A stretch of DNA of 64,000 bases, taken from the NCBI GenBank assembly GCA_024195265.1, contig JAJLRJ010000014.1:16806459-16870458 (forward strand), given 5' to 3'. Of this stretch, positions 40,291 through 54,195 are shown in pieces. The first letter of the stretch is position 1. Each line of letters begins with the position of its first letter. Origin of the DNA: Dendrophyllia cribrosa. Its lineage: Eukaryota; Cnidaria; Anthozoa; Scleractinia; Dendrophylliidae. The notes beneath the pieces are model-generated. The model had not been told where the DNA came from. It saw nothing but the letters and a program-made list of their open reading frames with translations, and ran no database searches. The position numbers and the translations under genes were made by a program.

Positions 40291-42958
40291 TTTTTGCAAC
40301 TTAAGTTTACAAATTTTCCATCTCTTTGATCGCACACTCGGCATATGACGCATTTGCTACTTATACAAAGTGTTACTTACAACAGATTAATGATATTTGT
40401 TGTAGGGTTGTGTTAGGAATACAAATGGTGACGGGGCAAAAATATCAGGTTGGTTCACATTGAGGAAAATCAACACATCATATTTTTAGTAGATTCAAAC
40501 GCGTAGCGCACGCGTATGATTTTTTCTAGCCACCCTCGCCCTCCGGGGGTACTAGACGATGGGGTAGGGAGATGCGGACGGGTCGCTCAAACCCTGTCCC
40601 TGTTTAAGACACAATTCTCTGATTTTCCCACCCTGTTTAAGACAGAATTCCGATGTTTGAGGCCCCGTATAAGACATTTGCAAATTGTCGCACTGGCTTT
40701 GTTCATTGTGGCATCAATCAATGATGAAGTGAACTCCAACAAAAGTCAGCGCCAACAAAACACTGGTTAAAATTCGGCTTGTGATGAGGTTTCTATAAAT
40801 TAATAAATTAAGACCAGTTAGGCCATGTAAAGATATCCCAGCGGAGCCGCACGTCCTTAAGGCCAGATAAGGGAGTACCCCGGCCCACCGAGTAATATGC
40901 ACGCTCTTTTGCTTCCCACAGTGGCCAAATACAAAATGAAAATAAATCCATAAGTTCTTTTAAAATTCTGAAATTCATCCCCAGACTCAAATATTTATAG
41001 AACCACCTTGTACCCCTGTTTTGCACCGCTCAATAAACAGTACCACGTAGAGCTCAGTAGCTTTTGTGTGAATGATCGCACATGGAAAAAGCCCCAAAAA
41101 CTACAACAAATGGCTCGAGGTTCCAGTAGCGAAAGGTCAACCTATTTTTATCAGCCGAAAAAAGTGAATTGTTGCTTGATTGAAACGCAAAACGGTAGGT
41201 TAAACTTGGGGTGGGCGTTATAAACTATCGTCCCAACCAGGCCGACGTTGTTTTGCTATGACTGAGATAATCAGATAAAATTTATATTCGGTTTACATCT
41301 GCTTAATTTGTTTTCAGTGAATTAAAAGAGGATTATCCGGGGCTAATACCCAGCAATTGGGACGCAAGCAAAATAAAATGCTGGTCGTTTTTAATAGATC
41401 ATGTTTGGCAAAAGAAAAACAGTTAACCGTTGTCTTTACTTTTGTCAAGGTCATTCATTTGACTCCTATTAAAAGGAATATGAAATCTGCAATTCAAATC
41501 TTCTACAAGAAAACGAGTACGTATTTTAAGTTTTAAAGGCGGTCTTCTTGGCCCTTATCTTGAGTGGTGATTTTGTATATTGTAGAATGTTTTTTTCGCA
41601 CAAGTGAATTGTGCGAGATAACACCATGTTTAACTGCGCAATTATCAATACTTCATTTTTCACTTTAAATGGTACAATGAACATTCGCTTTCGCTTTTCG
41701 GCTGAACCTAAAACAGATCAAGTTACTCCATTTAATCAAAGTGATGAGCTAGCTTCACCAGAATTAGATCGAACAAGCACGCGCGTGTTTTCCGGTGCCG
41801 AGGGCGACCTAAATTTGACCAAGATCAAAACGAAAAAAATACGCAATGTCATTTTTCAAAATATCGAGAAACAAGTAGCACCAAATAAGACTTCTCCGCA
41901 AGAGTTTCAATTTGAGTGGTCACACTACGTAAGCGGAAGCTGGAACTTAAGGGCAAAATATTTATTCAACTGAAAACGTTCATACTTGATACAGACACAA
42001 ATATTTCGTTTTCGGATACTTTAACGGATACAGTTTGTGTCAAGGAAGTTCTTCTTAGATCAATATCCAACCTTCATAGCCTACACGTCAGTGCCTAGCC
42101 CTCGACTTAGTTTTGAATACCCTCAGTGTGGGAATCCAAACATTTCAGCTGTATATGAGTTCTATATATAATTCATCCCAACGGAGCGGAAGGTAATAAC
42201 GTTATGATTTCGCACCTTTTCTCTTTCAATGCATGGAGTTCCTATCGATCTCTCGTCCAGAAATGTAACGGGTCAGTTTTGTACTTACAGTTAACAATAG
42301 ATTTTCAATGTTCCTCTACTTTAATTTTAATAACACTCCCCTCCTGATTTCTCTTGTGGAAAGAGGGTGGGTAGGAGAAGACAACTGTTGTTTTAAGCGT
42401 GGGAATCTAGGATTGCAGCTAGGGGCATATCTTACCTTAACCCCCCACCCCCGCGGCAAGGAAGTTGTACAATAATGTTGAAGTACAAAATAGCGCATTT
42501 TGAGACTGCTTCGCGCCTATCAGTTTAATTCTGTTATTGTTATGTCGCTGTCGCATTAATGTTGGGTATTTGGCTTGTTTATCGCCATTACAACAATAAT
42601 AAAAATTAATAAGACTAAGGCCGTCTGTCGCATCACTCTTTTGATGCTGTAGCCTCACCGATGATCTGTAATCTAAGTGAAGTCGTGGCCTTTGTGCGTA
42701 AGCACTTTTCAACACGTATATTCGCGCCCTAAAGATGCTATTTCATTAGATAAGTTGAGAAAATATTTTTTCAATACTCACTAATCCGCGGTTCTATATT
42801 CTCACGTACTCAATATTTGCCAACTAAACCCAAAACTGTTTATCTCAGTATATCTCTCTTTGTTTTAATCATGGTCCTCAGAACACATAACAACATTACG
42901 TGCCTTAACCGCGGAAAATAGTGACATTTTAAGTGTTACATCATAGAATGAAGCTCAC

Positions 42959-43117
42959 CTTTAGCGATGACTTTTATTAATGACTCCTTGTGGTTTAGTA
43001 TCGACGCTGTCGTTGATTTCTGTATTTGACTGTACTCTGTATGTAATCTGATGTTGCTTCGATAGCTTCCAAAGCCACACTGATTAGGCACTGGTCCGCT
43101 TGTAGGGTTTTGTTTGG
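42959..43117 (-). CDS. Possible internal exon of an unassigned gene
   Basis: 159 bases between a good acceptor (CCTTTTTAG) and donor (AAAG|GTGAGC), open in a phase 1 to 1 frame reading GPVPNQCGFGSYRSN and later NHKESLIKVIAK. A second frame is also open over much of it, and no homology is recognised. It could be chance or an untranslated exon. Confidence 0.25.
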
Positions 43118-44769
43118 CTAAAAAGGGGATTTGAAAACTCCAGTCAATAAAGGTCAACTCTTGAATCAAATATAGCCCCCAGTGAGATCCCGAGCTGAGA
43201 GGAAAAATGCATTTCTTGAATTTTCCATTTGGCATACCCTCGGTTTCGGTTTCACTTAACAATAAACGGAAACATAGGTTAAAAAACAATTAACCTTTTT
43301 ATGGTGTTCTCTTTGTTTCCAAACGACTCTTGATATCTTTTTAAGATATGGCGGTTGGGTCTGAAACAGTTTGAGATAAATTGGATGCATTTAAGAGCAT
43401 GACACAATCACCGTATTATTACACAGTCCGGCAGTGCGACCCTATTCTGGTTGAATTCTCTAAGGGCAAGGCAAAGCGCCATTAAGTCTAACTGATGCAA
43501 CCACTTAAAGAAAGGATTGATTTATGACACAATTTTCTATTCCAAGGACGACAGAATACGCGTTTAATGGCCGGATTTAAATTCCCGTGAAAATTGCTTC
43601 GCTACTAATTAGCTACTGTTCAGTTGATAAAAGTTTTAATTTCTTCTCATGCTGGTAAAAAGTTCGGAAAGAAGGCTAATTTTTCATGTCGTTTCCGTTG
43701 GCTTCCATGTCAGTTCATATTGAAAACTAATTTGAAGTTCTCAAAAACTTGTTTGCATGTGGAATATTGGTTAACTATGCGGGTGAGAAACATAAATCAA
43801 TAAAGTAGTATTAGACGAGATTAAAACAACAGATTTTCCCTGGCGCTAAGGCGTTAAAGACTAAGCAAGTGTTTATATTACACTGAAAAAGTTTTTAGTT
43901 TCATGTTAGTTTTGGGCCCAATTTCCGCCTTATTTTCAACTGGGCTTAGCACGGCTCCCAAAAGACGAACAGAAATAACACCGTATAATCCGCTAACAGC
44001 AAACATTTGACTCAATGTTGACAAGTTAATGATGAATCATTTTTGCAAGTCATGAGTAATATCGAAGAAACCATTAAGAGAACCATGGGATTGCTATCAA
44101 TCGCGCTGATCTTGAAACTAAGTATCCGGCGGCTACTATGCTCTGGGGTCAGACCAGGTAAAAGCTCTACACAGGCCTACAAATGTTGCAATTTCGAGTT
44201 CAAAGAGCGCGTGAGTTATCGGATTATTACTATAAATGAGCACATCTTTATGTTCTAGTCTGTAGTGTTGGCGTCGCAAAGTGGATCAATAATAGCTTTT
44301 AGCGAGTGTCCCGCAGCGAACATCCGATTGCAAGACTTTTTGGCGCACATTTGAAAGGTCTTTACTGACCTACTGCGGACTGTGAAACATATGGCAAGAA
44401 GATAAGTTCAAAAGAACAAGGAAAATACGAAACTTAAACCCGCGGCGGAAAACTACAATTAATGTTCTTAAACGATTACAGATATATGTACTTTACAGGT
44501 TGAACAAGACCCGGGAACAAGAACGCCAAAAATGTCAAAAGGGCGCGTTCCCGATGTACAATTTTTATGACAAATTAGATCTTTGTACACGAAAACATCT
44601 TGATCGTGAGTACAAAGTATTGAAATTTAAACCCTCGGCAGAGGCCCCGGCAGGCAAAACAACGAAGCCGGTACTAAACGATTCCAGCTTTAAACGTACA
44701 GTACGTTCACTGAAATGCCGGAAAACACATGCAGTGCATCTAAGTAGGTAACTAGCACGCGCTATTGAT

Positions 44770-45080
44770 TTTATGAACCCTAACAGGCGTTTTATCTTGA
44801 AGTGGAAAGTGCTGAAATAAATAAAGGAACATGCATAAAATTGTCAACAAACCTATGAAAGAGCTCTTTACACTCCAAATTAGCTTTGAATGTTAATGTT
44901 ACAGTTGTACAATGGAAGTTCTGTGCGTGCCAGTGCTAAGTAGCTTAGTACAGCGTGCAAGTGGAAATTTAGCGCAACACGAAGACATTTTATATTGGAA
45001 TTAAAAGTGATGAAATTATAGGAACACACACGAAATTGTCAACAAACCTGTGCGGAAGCCTTCCCTCTGTTGACTTCAAA
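44770..45080. repeat. Local tandem duplication, ~187-bp period
   Basis: AAATTGTCAACAAACCT and surrounding blocks (GTGCTGAAAT/GTGATGAAAT, AGGAACA) recur about 187 bases apart. Confidence 0.5.
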
Positions 45081-45385
45081 GTAAATAGGCTAATTAATGT
45101 TTGTAAATAAAACTAATTGCACTATGATTTGTGGGCCGAGATACCACACGTTCAAACCAATCATTACCGATGGATATTAGCGCCAATATCATAAACTACC
45201 CTTCCACTGCAAATTTCAAGTGGTCGAACTAACAGAGCTGATGTGTCACATTAATTCAATTACCTCTCTCATCTTATACTTATAAAGATTCACTGAAGCA
45301 CAAAACTCGTTAGAAACTAAAATGATAACCTGCGTTTAGAAGACCACTGACATATATATGTAACCTGTTTTAGCTTGTTCAAGCT

Positions 45386-45448
45386 TCTCAGACAGTGGGG
45401 GCGAGCGAAAAATGTTGAAACCACGCTCGCCCCCACTGATCTGAGAGC
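45386..45448. repeat. Short hairpin palindrome
   Basis: TCTCAGA.CAGTGGGGGCGAGCG faces CGCTCGCCCCCACTGATCTGAGA with a loop of about 20 bases. Could be a small foldback element. Confidence 0.7.
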
Positions 45449-46568
45449 AACCACTATCTGAGCTACCACATAAAAGGACATAACAACGCTGCTAAAATTG
45501 GGCCTGATTCCTGCAAGTGTTGACCCGTGATAGGTGTATGATCATAGAAATTAGTGATAGCGCCAACGTGTCAATGAACTGTCAAATTTACCCAGGACAG
45601 TAAGCAGCGACGCTATTGCCATTTCTCTCCTTCTTTTAGTTGAATATTTGAACTCGACACATTGTCTTTACCAAATAGTTGATAATATTATAATTACCGA
45701 GTATCCGCATAGCCTTCATAATATTCTAAAGTGAATATCTAAACTATTCTTCTATACTAAATTGGGCCGTGCGTTTATGCAGGTTTCACTTCATGGGTTA
45801 CACTGTAATGTTTTAAAACACTGTACGGCACCGTTCTTCGAGCCGTTTTGTCAAAGTAAATGTCAACAAAATATCTCATAAAGTTGATTAATTATACCAT
45901 TTTAGTCCCAAACCGCAAAACGCACGCAAATATTGGTTCTTCTATACATACTATACGCGTACTCTACTCTAATATTAGCTCTGCGTACATACTCGATCTA
46001 ATGAAGCTTAAGAAAACATACCAAGCACTTGATCTAGTTGTTTTGAGAGCCTTGGCACTTTGGACAGAGAAGCTTGCAACGGTAGTTACTTCTCTGTGGT
46101 GCAACATCAATAAGTGTTAATTGTTGTAACTGCCTTTCACACGGAATAGATCGCAAACGAATGGGGCGCTGTATCTATTGTTCCTGTAGCCTGCGTGGCA
46201 GTTCTTGTGGTTTCTAATTGCGTGATCAGACTCCTACAATGCGAGATGGAATGATTCAATTGCTAAAAATTGTTCACATGACCTCGTGTCCTCTCTATTT
46301 GTATCTTGTTTGTATATTCTTCATAAAAATTTCTAAAATGTAGCTGTTTCACTATACAACAGATAAAACACTTGACTGCAAACCTGCGTTTTGGGTTGCG
46401 GTGCCAGTGAGGTTGTTAAGAATCCTATATACCAATCAACTTAACAGTTATGATTGGAACAAATTAAAGGCCCTTAATTAGAACCAAAAGTATCTAGAAA
46501 TATCCTTAATTAAATTAAATCATTAAAAAGACATTAGTTTTCATTATAGGGTAAATAAAAACACGTAC

Positions 46569-46672
46569 CGAGAAGTAATTTTGCAAGGACAACAAATGAA
46601 ATCAGTAACCAGATGGTAGGGAACCGCTCATTGGAATTTTGAAGAAAACAGTCGTTGAATAATTTGTTAACA
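46569..46672 (-). CDS. Possible exon encoding a hydrophobic segment
   Basis: Acceptor CTTTTTTCTAG, donor CTCG|GTACGT. One frame gives ERFPTIWLLISFVVLAKLLL, a signal- or membrane-like helix, ending in phase 1, which suits the candidate exon at 43117. No in-frame Met is present, so any start would lie further upstream. Confidence 0.22.
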
Positions 46673-47224
46673 CTAGAAAAAAGCTCTTCCTTTACGTGAT
46701 GATAAACATGACAATGATCAATCGAAATTTAAAACCAAGATATTTCTAGGCGGGGCCAATGTGGTTTGGAACTGAGAAGGAAATTATAGGAGTTTACATT
46801 AGAAGCTGGTTGATCAATAAAAAAAATGTCCTTTTGGGGTTTTACATTCAACCGCCACCATTTCCGCATCGAAACTACGGGCTTTGTCACCACTTATTTA
46901 AAGTTAAATGCTTTTTCAGCCCCTAGTTTTTAGCTTTTGAACTTCATTCACAAGCTTGTAAACATTGAATTTACTATATGACGATTCAATATTAGCTTTG
47001 TAAGTAGAAAAATAGGCATAATTATTGACGAAACTCAACTTTAACAACACATGGTTTCAGTATGCATAACTTTGAGGTTATATTCATTGTAATAGTTTTT
47101 TAAATTACGAAGGTCTTAAAAAATGAAATTCCTAAAATGGCGTGCAGTAAACGGCTGTATTTTTCAGCAAGCAATTGACCCTTTTGCGGCCAGCGTCACA
47201 CCTTTTATCTGGTTGTATACCTTA

Positions 47225-47686
47225 ATAAAGTTCGAACTTTCGCGTCTGCGGATGAAATCCTAAAATGAAAGCTCCTGAGCAGTACTTTTCTGTGGTACTG
47301 TTTATCATGCTATACAAGGTGGTTTTAACTTTTGAGCCCGTGGATGAAATCCTAAAATGTGACCATTTAAATGAAATGTATTCAGCATTACTTTACTGTG
47401 GTGCTGTTTATTATACTGTACAAGGTGGTTTTAACTTTTGAGTCTTTGGATGAAATTGTAAAGTGTGACCATTCAAATGAAAGCTATATATTGAGCAGTA
47501 CTTTCCTGTGGTGCTGTTTATTATGCTGTACAAGGTGGTTCTAACTTTTAGGTCTGTGGATGAAATCCTAAAGTGTGACAATTCAATTGAAAGCTCTGCA
47601 GCAGTACTTTTCTGTGGTACTGTTTTTTTTTCAGAATTTTTCTTACGTTTTGAGTTTGTCCAGTCTTGGGTGCAAAGGGGTTAACA
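47225..47686 (+). repeat. Family B array, four to five ~103-bp units
   Basis: Units with GTGTGACCATTCAAATGAAA and TATTATGCTGTACAAGGTGG; the last ends in a MITE arm finishing GGGGTTAA near 47684. Confidence 0.7.
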
Positions 47687-48626
47687 GCTATCGCCTCCGG
47701 TATCGTTTCAGTCTCACCTATCGCCTCTATATTTTGTCCAATCGGCGGAGTAAAGCGGAGTAACAACCATATACCCAGGCGTCGTTTCAGTACAGCGTCT
47801 CCTTATCACGAAAGTGAAACGGTCGTGTGTCAATCAGCAATCAAGGAGACTTGTTTTTGTCTGAGTGGACCACCAAACGAACGACTATACTTTCAACCGG
47901 ACCAACAAATAACTATATTTAATCGTCTTGTTTGTCTTTAATTGAGCGCCGCATATTGATAACATATTACTAGCATCCAGCGTCTAACTAACATTTGCTT
48001 CTTTTTTATGTCTGATCAATATAGTATGGTCGGTAATTAAATTATTAAATTAACTCCACTTTACTATTCCGTAGACGCTTGCCTGTGGCCAGTCTGTTTT
48101 AAATCAGGAAAATCAATTGTTTTCATATTGTTGAATATTAGTTATAACTGTATGGAATAACTTAACCTGTATGGAGCGAAGTTTGCATGCTAGGAATAAT
48201 GGCTGAGATACTACCCGCACCCTAATTGGTTAAAAACCATTTACCGCAACTTTTTGAGGGAAAACGTTCTTTCCTTCTTTTCATAAAGGTGTGGTTATTT
48301 CGGGAGAACTGGAAACATCTGTGGTAAATCTCGCTCTCAGTTCGTGTTTCCAGCCAACTTTTCTAGTTCCCACACTTCAATCCGTTTTAGGATCTTGGTA
48401 ACTTACTGGAAACATCGCAAGCCCGCTTTCTCGCGCGTGGTGAAGTCCGTATTGATTAACCTTACAAATATTGTCTAAAATAGTAAGTATCCCACTACCA
48501 TCTTCTTTTGTCTGTTAAAGCAATTAGACTTTTTGCCGTCGTTTTCTATCAGCGATATTTAACTCGGCGTCGCTTTGTTGCAAGACCGGCTCATAGAAAA
48601 GTTAGTAAGTCTTGTTAACCCCTTTA

Positions 48627-48897
48627 GCTCTTGGCTGTGTGGCCATGCATTGTTTATAGATTTTATAGCCGTGTGGTCATACATCTTTTTATAGATTTTA
48701 TTGCTGTGTGGCCATATCAGTTCTTTATCGATTTTATAGCTGTATGGCCATACCTCTTTTTATAGATTTTATTGCTGTGTGGCCATATTAGTTCTTTATC
48801 GATCAGTTATAGCTGTATGACCATACCTCTTTTTATAGATTTTATGGCTGTGTGGCCATACCGTTGTTTATAGATTTTATGGCTGTGTGGCCATTTA
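48627..48897 (+). repeat. Minisatellite, ~35-bp unit
   Basis: About eight units around GCTGTGTGGCCATACCTC and TTTTATAGATTTTAT. Two unit types (CATACCTCTTTTTATAG and CATATTAGTTCTTTATCG) tend to alternate, suggesting a ~70-bp higher-order period. Confidence 0.85.
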
Positions 48898-49629
48898 TAT
48901 ACACATTCATTCAATTTAACGGTTTTGAAAGCTTAATTCTCCGAGAATATACAAAACACTCAACGAATGTTTTCATTGACTTCTAAGTGTGACTTACTCC
49001 TTCAGCTTTTCGGAATTCAAATATTTTTTAGTTACTTTTAGTTTAATTTATGCTAATAAGGCAAAATGCAAATAATGACGTCAGCAAAAATTCTTTTACA
49101 GTGAAACCTGCATTCAGCGGACACCGTTGGTGGTACACTTTCAAGTGTCCGCTTAATAGAGGGGTCCGCTGAATAAAGGTTCGTTTTATAGTAAATATGT
49201 AGTGAAGAAAATTTAGGGACCCAAGCAGATGGTGTCCGCTTAATAGGGTCCGCGCCTGAATTCAAAGTTTGGGCTGAGTTCCAAACTCGCTTCAAAAGTT
49301 AAGTTGATGTTTGTCGTGCAAATTTTGCGAATGAACAACATCCACAAGACATATATTGGACATGCCCAAGTTTATGACCAATTTGTGATATAATTTATTT
49401 AAGTTTACATTGTCCCTTAAAAGCACTAAAGTGCACTGAATACTTCAACATTAAATGAAACTATTTGTTTTCTTTCATTTTTATCAAATTTTATTAGCAC
49501 CCTTAAGGAAATCACTTAATCTATACATTCTCATTAAAAACCTAATCAGTAATTGTAATAGAAATTGAGTAAAGTCGTGATTTATGAGAGTCTATTAAAA
49601 CCACAGAAAAGAGACTTTTAGGTGCGTTT

Positions 49630-49842
49630 CTCAAGAGTGCTCAAAGAAAATCAAAATTGAAGAAAAATCCTTAATTTTATTTTGGAAAATAATGAAAAAC
49701 AAATGGTACCATGCTAAAGTTCTGCCGAAGAGGTTTCATTTGAATGGTCACCGGCACCATAGGGTTTCGTCCACAGACTCAAAAGTTAGAACTATACTAC
49801 ATGTCTCGTCTCCATAATTGACTTTGGTGGTGAAAGAGTTGC
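49630..49842 (-). mobile_element. Family B element, single-unit copy
   Basis: Reverse orientation, with CAAATGGTACCATG, TTTGAATGGTCACC and ACAGACTCAAAAGTTAG. Confidence 0.6.
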
Positions 49843-50412
49843 TGAGATCTAAAACAAACTCGCTCAAACTGAATGCAAGGCTGGCTCTACGGCAATGGAC
49901 ATTGTTAGAGATCCGGCAAAACCGACCCAGTGCATTAATTGCTTACGTAAAAATGTAGATAACTGATTCTGGTATTAGATTACGAAGTCCCTTATTTCTC
50001 CCAGCGACTGAGTCGAGTTGTAAACGAAACACGCGCGGTAGCGAAAATCGCCTGCCACGAGGAGACGCGACGCGCGCGTGACAGGAAAAAAAGATCAAAT
50101 GGTAAGCTTTAAAAACTGATTGCATTTTAGTTAAATTCTTTTTTATAAATTATAAAAAGAAGGCAAAATTATGGGTCTTCACATTTGAAAACACGAGCGC
50201 AAAGGAAGAGCAGTGGGATATATCTTTGTCAGCTCTTAACTTTTTTCAGTTTATATTTCTTTGAAAAAGAAATCATTAATAAGTTTTCCGTGTTTCGTTC
50301 AAACATTGAATAGAATAGAAATCCTGGTCTGAGAATTTTGCAATATAGAAAAATTTCGTAACATAGAAATGCAAATAGTGGAAAACAATTACAAAATAGG
50401 AAATATGTATTG

Positions 50413-50657
50413 GGGCCTGGCTAAACTAGAAAACATTGCCGCGGAAACTTTGTTTCTTCTGATGTGGCTAAACTGGGAAACATATGTTTCGGATATAAAA
50501 TTTGCGTTTGGGAAGCAATGATGTTTTTGACTGGATTCAATAACATTTCTTTGCCTTCGGGACGCAAGAAATGTTTCTTGCGCGGCTAAACTGAGAAACA
50601 TTTGCGTCTGAACAATGTTTCCGCAAAAATGTTTCCTAGTTTACTGAGCTAGGCCCT
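50413..50657. mobile_element. MITE R, copy 2
   Basis: GGGCCTGGCTAAACTAGAAAAC at the left, GTTTCCTAGTTTACTGAGCTAGGCCC at the right. Homologous to 21639-21862. Confidence 0.65.
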
Positions 50658-51714
50658 TACATTTCATCACGTTTGTTCATCCCGTTAGGTTCTATAGTAT
50701 TAGTTTTATAGATAAGACGTGATTCCGTGGCTTTACGTATCGAGTCACGAGAAGTGATAATAGTTAATGACAGAGAACACCGAGGACTTGTACTATCAGT
50801 GAATGTTATTTTTTAAATTAGGCTCCCGAGAACCTTAGAGAAAGCGAGAGTGGGACATTCAGTAACTCTACAATTTTATTACTACTGTCCTTTTGCAATC
50901 AACGTCTCCATCCAAAAGGTCGCAGTTCGCAAAGTTGGTTTTGTTCGTATGGCAGTGAAGGTCAATGGTGTTCTCATCTTTGGATATCTGGACTTTTTAT
51001 TTTTCGGTTTTCAACGCCAGAATCAGTTTACTCTACCTTTGCCAAAACTGAAATATAAGAAGGAAAACAGTACCGAAAAACAAGTAAACAGAGTAAACTT
51101 ATGAATTATAATAGACCAATTTCGATGTATTAAAATTTCCTACTTGACTCGGAAAGGAATAAAATATTCATTCCTGAACCAAGGAACCCAGTCTCGGAGC
51201 CAAGTAACAATTAGGCCTATTCATTTTTTTTCACACTTCTTTATCTTTTTTTTTTTCGAGAAAGTTAATCTTCTTTTCTTTGGTTGTTGATAATATTTGA
51301 CAAAAGCTCTGATGAAACTAATGTCTAGTATCGCGAAATTGCCGACATAATTTTTTTCCGCTAATCTGACGCTAAGCAAGACCACCCAGTAATTCCAGAA
51401 AAGACAGACTTCTTTTCGCATTATCAGTGATAAGCCAGAGACAAAGTAACTAATAAATATATTGAATGGACTTATGTTTGTAAACGTGCAGATTTTGATT
51501 AAGGTTTTCAACACTGGAATCAGCTTACTGTGTTTTTGCCAGAAATAAAAATAAAAATATCCGACGGCGAGCCCAAGAAAACACGTAACATACACAAGAA
51601 TACAACATTTCTATAATATAGTTAATATGCTGAAAATTTAATTTTATCAGCTGAGTTGACAAGGCAAAATGGCCACCGTAAAGATATTTAAAAGCTGAGC
51701 GCTTCCCCTTTATC

Positions 51715-51850
51715 ATTCACTCTGCCTAAGGGCTAGCGCTCGAAACGTGGTGACAAATTTACCTTATCCCGAATTTTCGTGTTTTACTTCTCCACCGACG
51801 TAGCATCACGGTTTTGTTTGAACCCTTTTAAAAGTTTATAACATCCTGAT
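51715..51850 (+). repeat. Repeat I, copy with degraded hammerhead-like core
   Basis: AAGGGCTAGCGCTCGAAACG, then ATTTACCTTATC and CCACCGACGTAGCATCACGG, in the same order as at 62385-62525. The CTGANGA part is mutated here (CTGCCTA). Confidence 0.55.
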
Positions 51851-52089
51851 ATGTAGTCAGGAAATGACACGTACACTTATACCCCATGTTTGGCAACATT
51901 TCATATATTTTGAGTGTTTTCTCGCCCCCAAAAGCCACTTAATCTTCTTAGCTTAGCCGCCAGAGTCTGGGCGCCGGTAGCTAGCTAAGATGAGCCATGA
52001 GTTGAGTGATATGATGCTTGTTGTCCGAAATTCAAAGGTGAAAAAGAACCAAACTGCATTTTTATGTAGCTTTGTTTCTGTATAGAGCA

Positions 52090-52387
52090 ATAGAGCAGTT
52101 TTCAATTGAGTGTCCCAAAACCAAAACCAAAGTAATTACTCTGACCAATCACAGCAGTCGTAAACAATCCAATGAACCAATCAGAGCTCGAAGTAATTAC
52201 ATGTCGGCGGCGCCAAGCGCGGGAAAACGCGTGCGAGCAAGTCACGATAGTCACGATTGGTTTTGGTATTACCTCTGATTGGTCGAGAAAGTGGCGCGAG
52301 ATTTTTTAGCCAATCACAAAGCGTAGCAATGCAAAACCAAAGCAATTGTGTAATTACTTTCGATACTCAATTGAAAACTGCTCTATT
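52090..52387 (-). mobile_element. MITE family G, intact reverse copy
   Basis: Both ends intact (TAGAGCAGTTTTCAATTGAG; CTCAATTGAAAACTGCTCTA). CCAAT words on the plus strand at CTGACCAATCAC, CCAATGAACCAATCAG and AGCCAATCAC. Confidence 0.75.
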
Positions 52388-52399
52388 GTCAATAATACG

Positions 52400-54190
52400 T
52401 TTTTGTTAAACAGAGCTCCACTTAAACCAGCTCCAGCTGAATTGATTATAAATAAGTAAATAAATACATAAATAAATATATCAGTGTCATCTATAGACTG
52501 TCAGGAAATGTTTTATGACTGATTAGTTTATAATATTTGCAATCATTTACGTAACCATTACCCGCTGTAATGATTTATTTACCAAAATGCAGTTCTCATT
52601 TTGTCGTCTTTGTCCAGTACAGTGGGTCTGTTCAATTTAGATGTGGAAACAAAGTCACATGGAAGGATTCAGCTTACTGCTAGCAACTTTGAATTTGATT
52701 TTATAGCTTATGAATATAAATTTCTGTATATTGTTTCTGTCCGACTACCGTTCGACCTATTTTTAAAAAAACAGGAAGGAGAAACATTTTAACCGAAAGA
52801 AACGATAACTGCGTGTTTCTTTTACTCCTCGAGTAAGATTCAAACTCGGCTCTCAAGGAAACTGGCTATCATCAACAAATTACTTAATTTTTAATCTTAA
52901 CTAAATTGTTTGACTCTTCGGTACTAAAGTGGTATTCAGCTAGGTCACAGAAGTTTCATCTTCTGGCTGATTTTCCACCGAGAAATATCACTAAATTTAA
53001 ATTCCTCTCTACTGCTGTTATGTTATCAGATACAAAATTAAACAGCGGAAATTTTGTGTTATAAACAGAGACAAAGTTGATATCAATTGGTCAGGGTCTA
53101 ATCATTCTGGTACACTATAAAGAACTTACGTACAAGACTTTGTACTGACTGCGACTATACCGAATTTTTACACTGACGTCGCTGACTTCGCCTATTTTGG
53201 CGAAAATCTCTGAAATCAAGTCCAAGTCCGCACTATGGTAAATTTGTGAAGAAGTTTATAGCGGGGAGTTCGAGTTGAGAACCGAATTCAGGTTAGCCGA
53301 TAGCATTATTGACAATTAATTTGAGAATAACTGAAAAAGCCATTTGAATGAAAAGTAAGCTTATAATAGACCACAATAAAAATTAATCACTGAGGGAATA
53401 GCCAGTTAGGTCCAGATAAGAGTTAAGCTTACTCAGCTCAAGACCTCTCATATCATAATTCGGATCATAATGGATATGAAATATATACTACAAGGGACAA
53501 TATAATTATAAGCTTATTTGTAGCTGTGTATAACCTCAAGACACGTCATTTCCTTGTAAAAATGCTGGTTCACGGTCTTTAGCTGGTGAGAGTAAAAGTG
53601 CTGCAGCGACATGAATGACTTAAGCTTATTAAAAAAAGAAGACTGATATAAGCTTAAAGCAGATATAAAATGTTCGCTCACCTTTTCCAACGTTCTTTTT
53701 CATTTTAAATCTATTTCTTGTTATTTTCATCCTTCCCAAAGTCAACACGGAATTAATTCTCATTGACTTCTTCAGTTTCTTTCATCGTTCGTGTCGAAGT
53801 TTTCCAAGGCACGTTAACGCAAACCTGTTTTTGTATAAGAGCGCCAAAAAGCATACCTTTCTGTTTTTATAAATGTTTTACAACCATTTTGAACTGTTTT
53901 GTTTTTTCTTTCCGTTCTTTCTTCGGCTTTTCTTACTGTAGCAAAAAAGGCAAAATTAAAAATATCGAAACACGAGATGTTTTGAAGACAACTTTTTACA
54001 AGTCGTGTAACCGACACCGTGGCAAAAAAGAGTCACCACAGTGACACCACAGTGACTTTGGTGTCGAGTGGTGTCACGTTTATCGCGGCTGCACTGGCTA
54101 GCTGCGGGCGTTTCGGCGGGAAAAGTATGTACAATGGCGGGAAAACTGCATGCAAAAGCGCAACGGGCGCGCGGATGGCGTGAATGATGG
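52400..54190. other. No gene or repeat recognised
   Basis: AT-rich. Short ORFs on both strands around 53763-54231 lack domains and splice context. Confidence 0.35.
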
Positions 54191-54195
54191 CGGGT

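Noticed and set aside
40543..40882. Another CCGGGGGTAC...GTACCCCGG element
   Set aside because: The ends look like family D, but no target duplication and little interior similarity could be shown.
41611..41973. 120-residue plus-strand ORF
   Set aside because: No domain or splice context, and its end runs through a degraded family B unit.
44500..44751. 83-residue plus-strand frame after a TTTACAG acceptor-like site
   Set aside because: Begins at TTG rather than ATG, no partner exon and no recognisable domain; kept only as a weak possibility.
50389..50601. 70-residue ORF similar to one at 21665
   Set aside because: Similarity comes from the shared MITE R.
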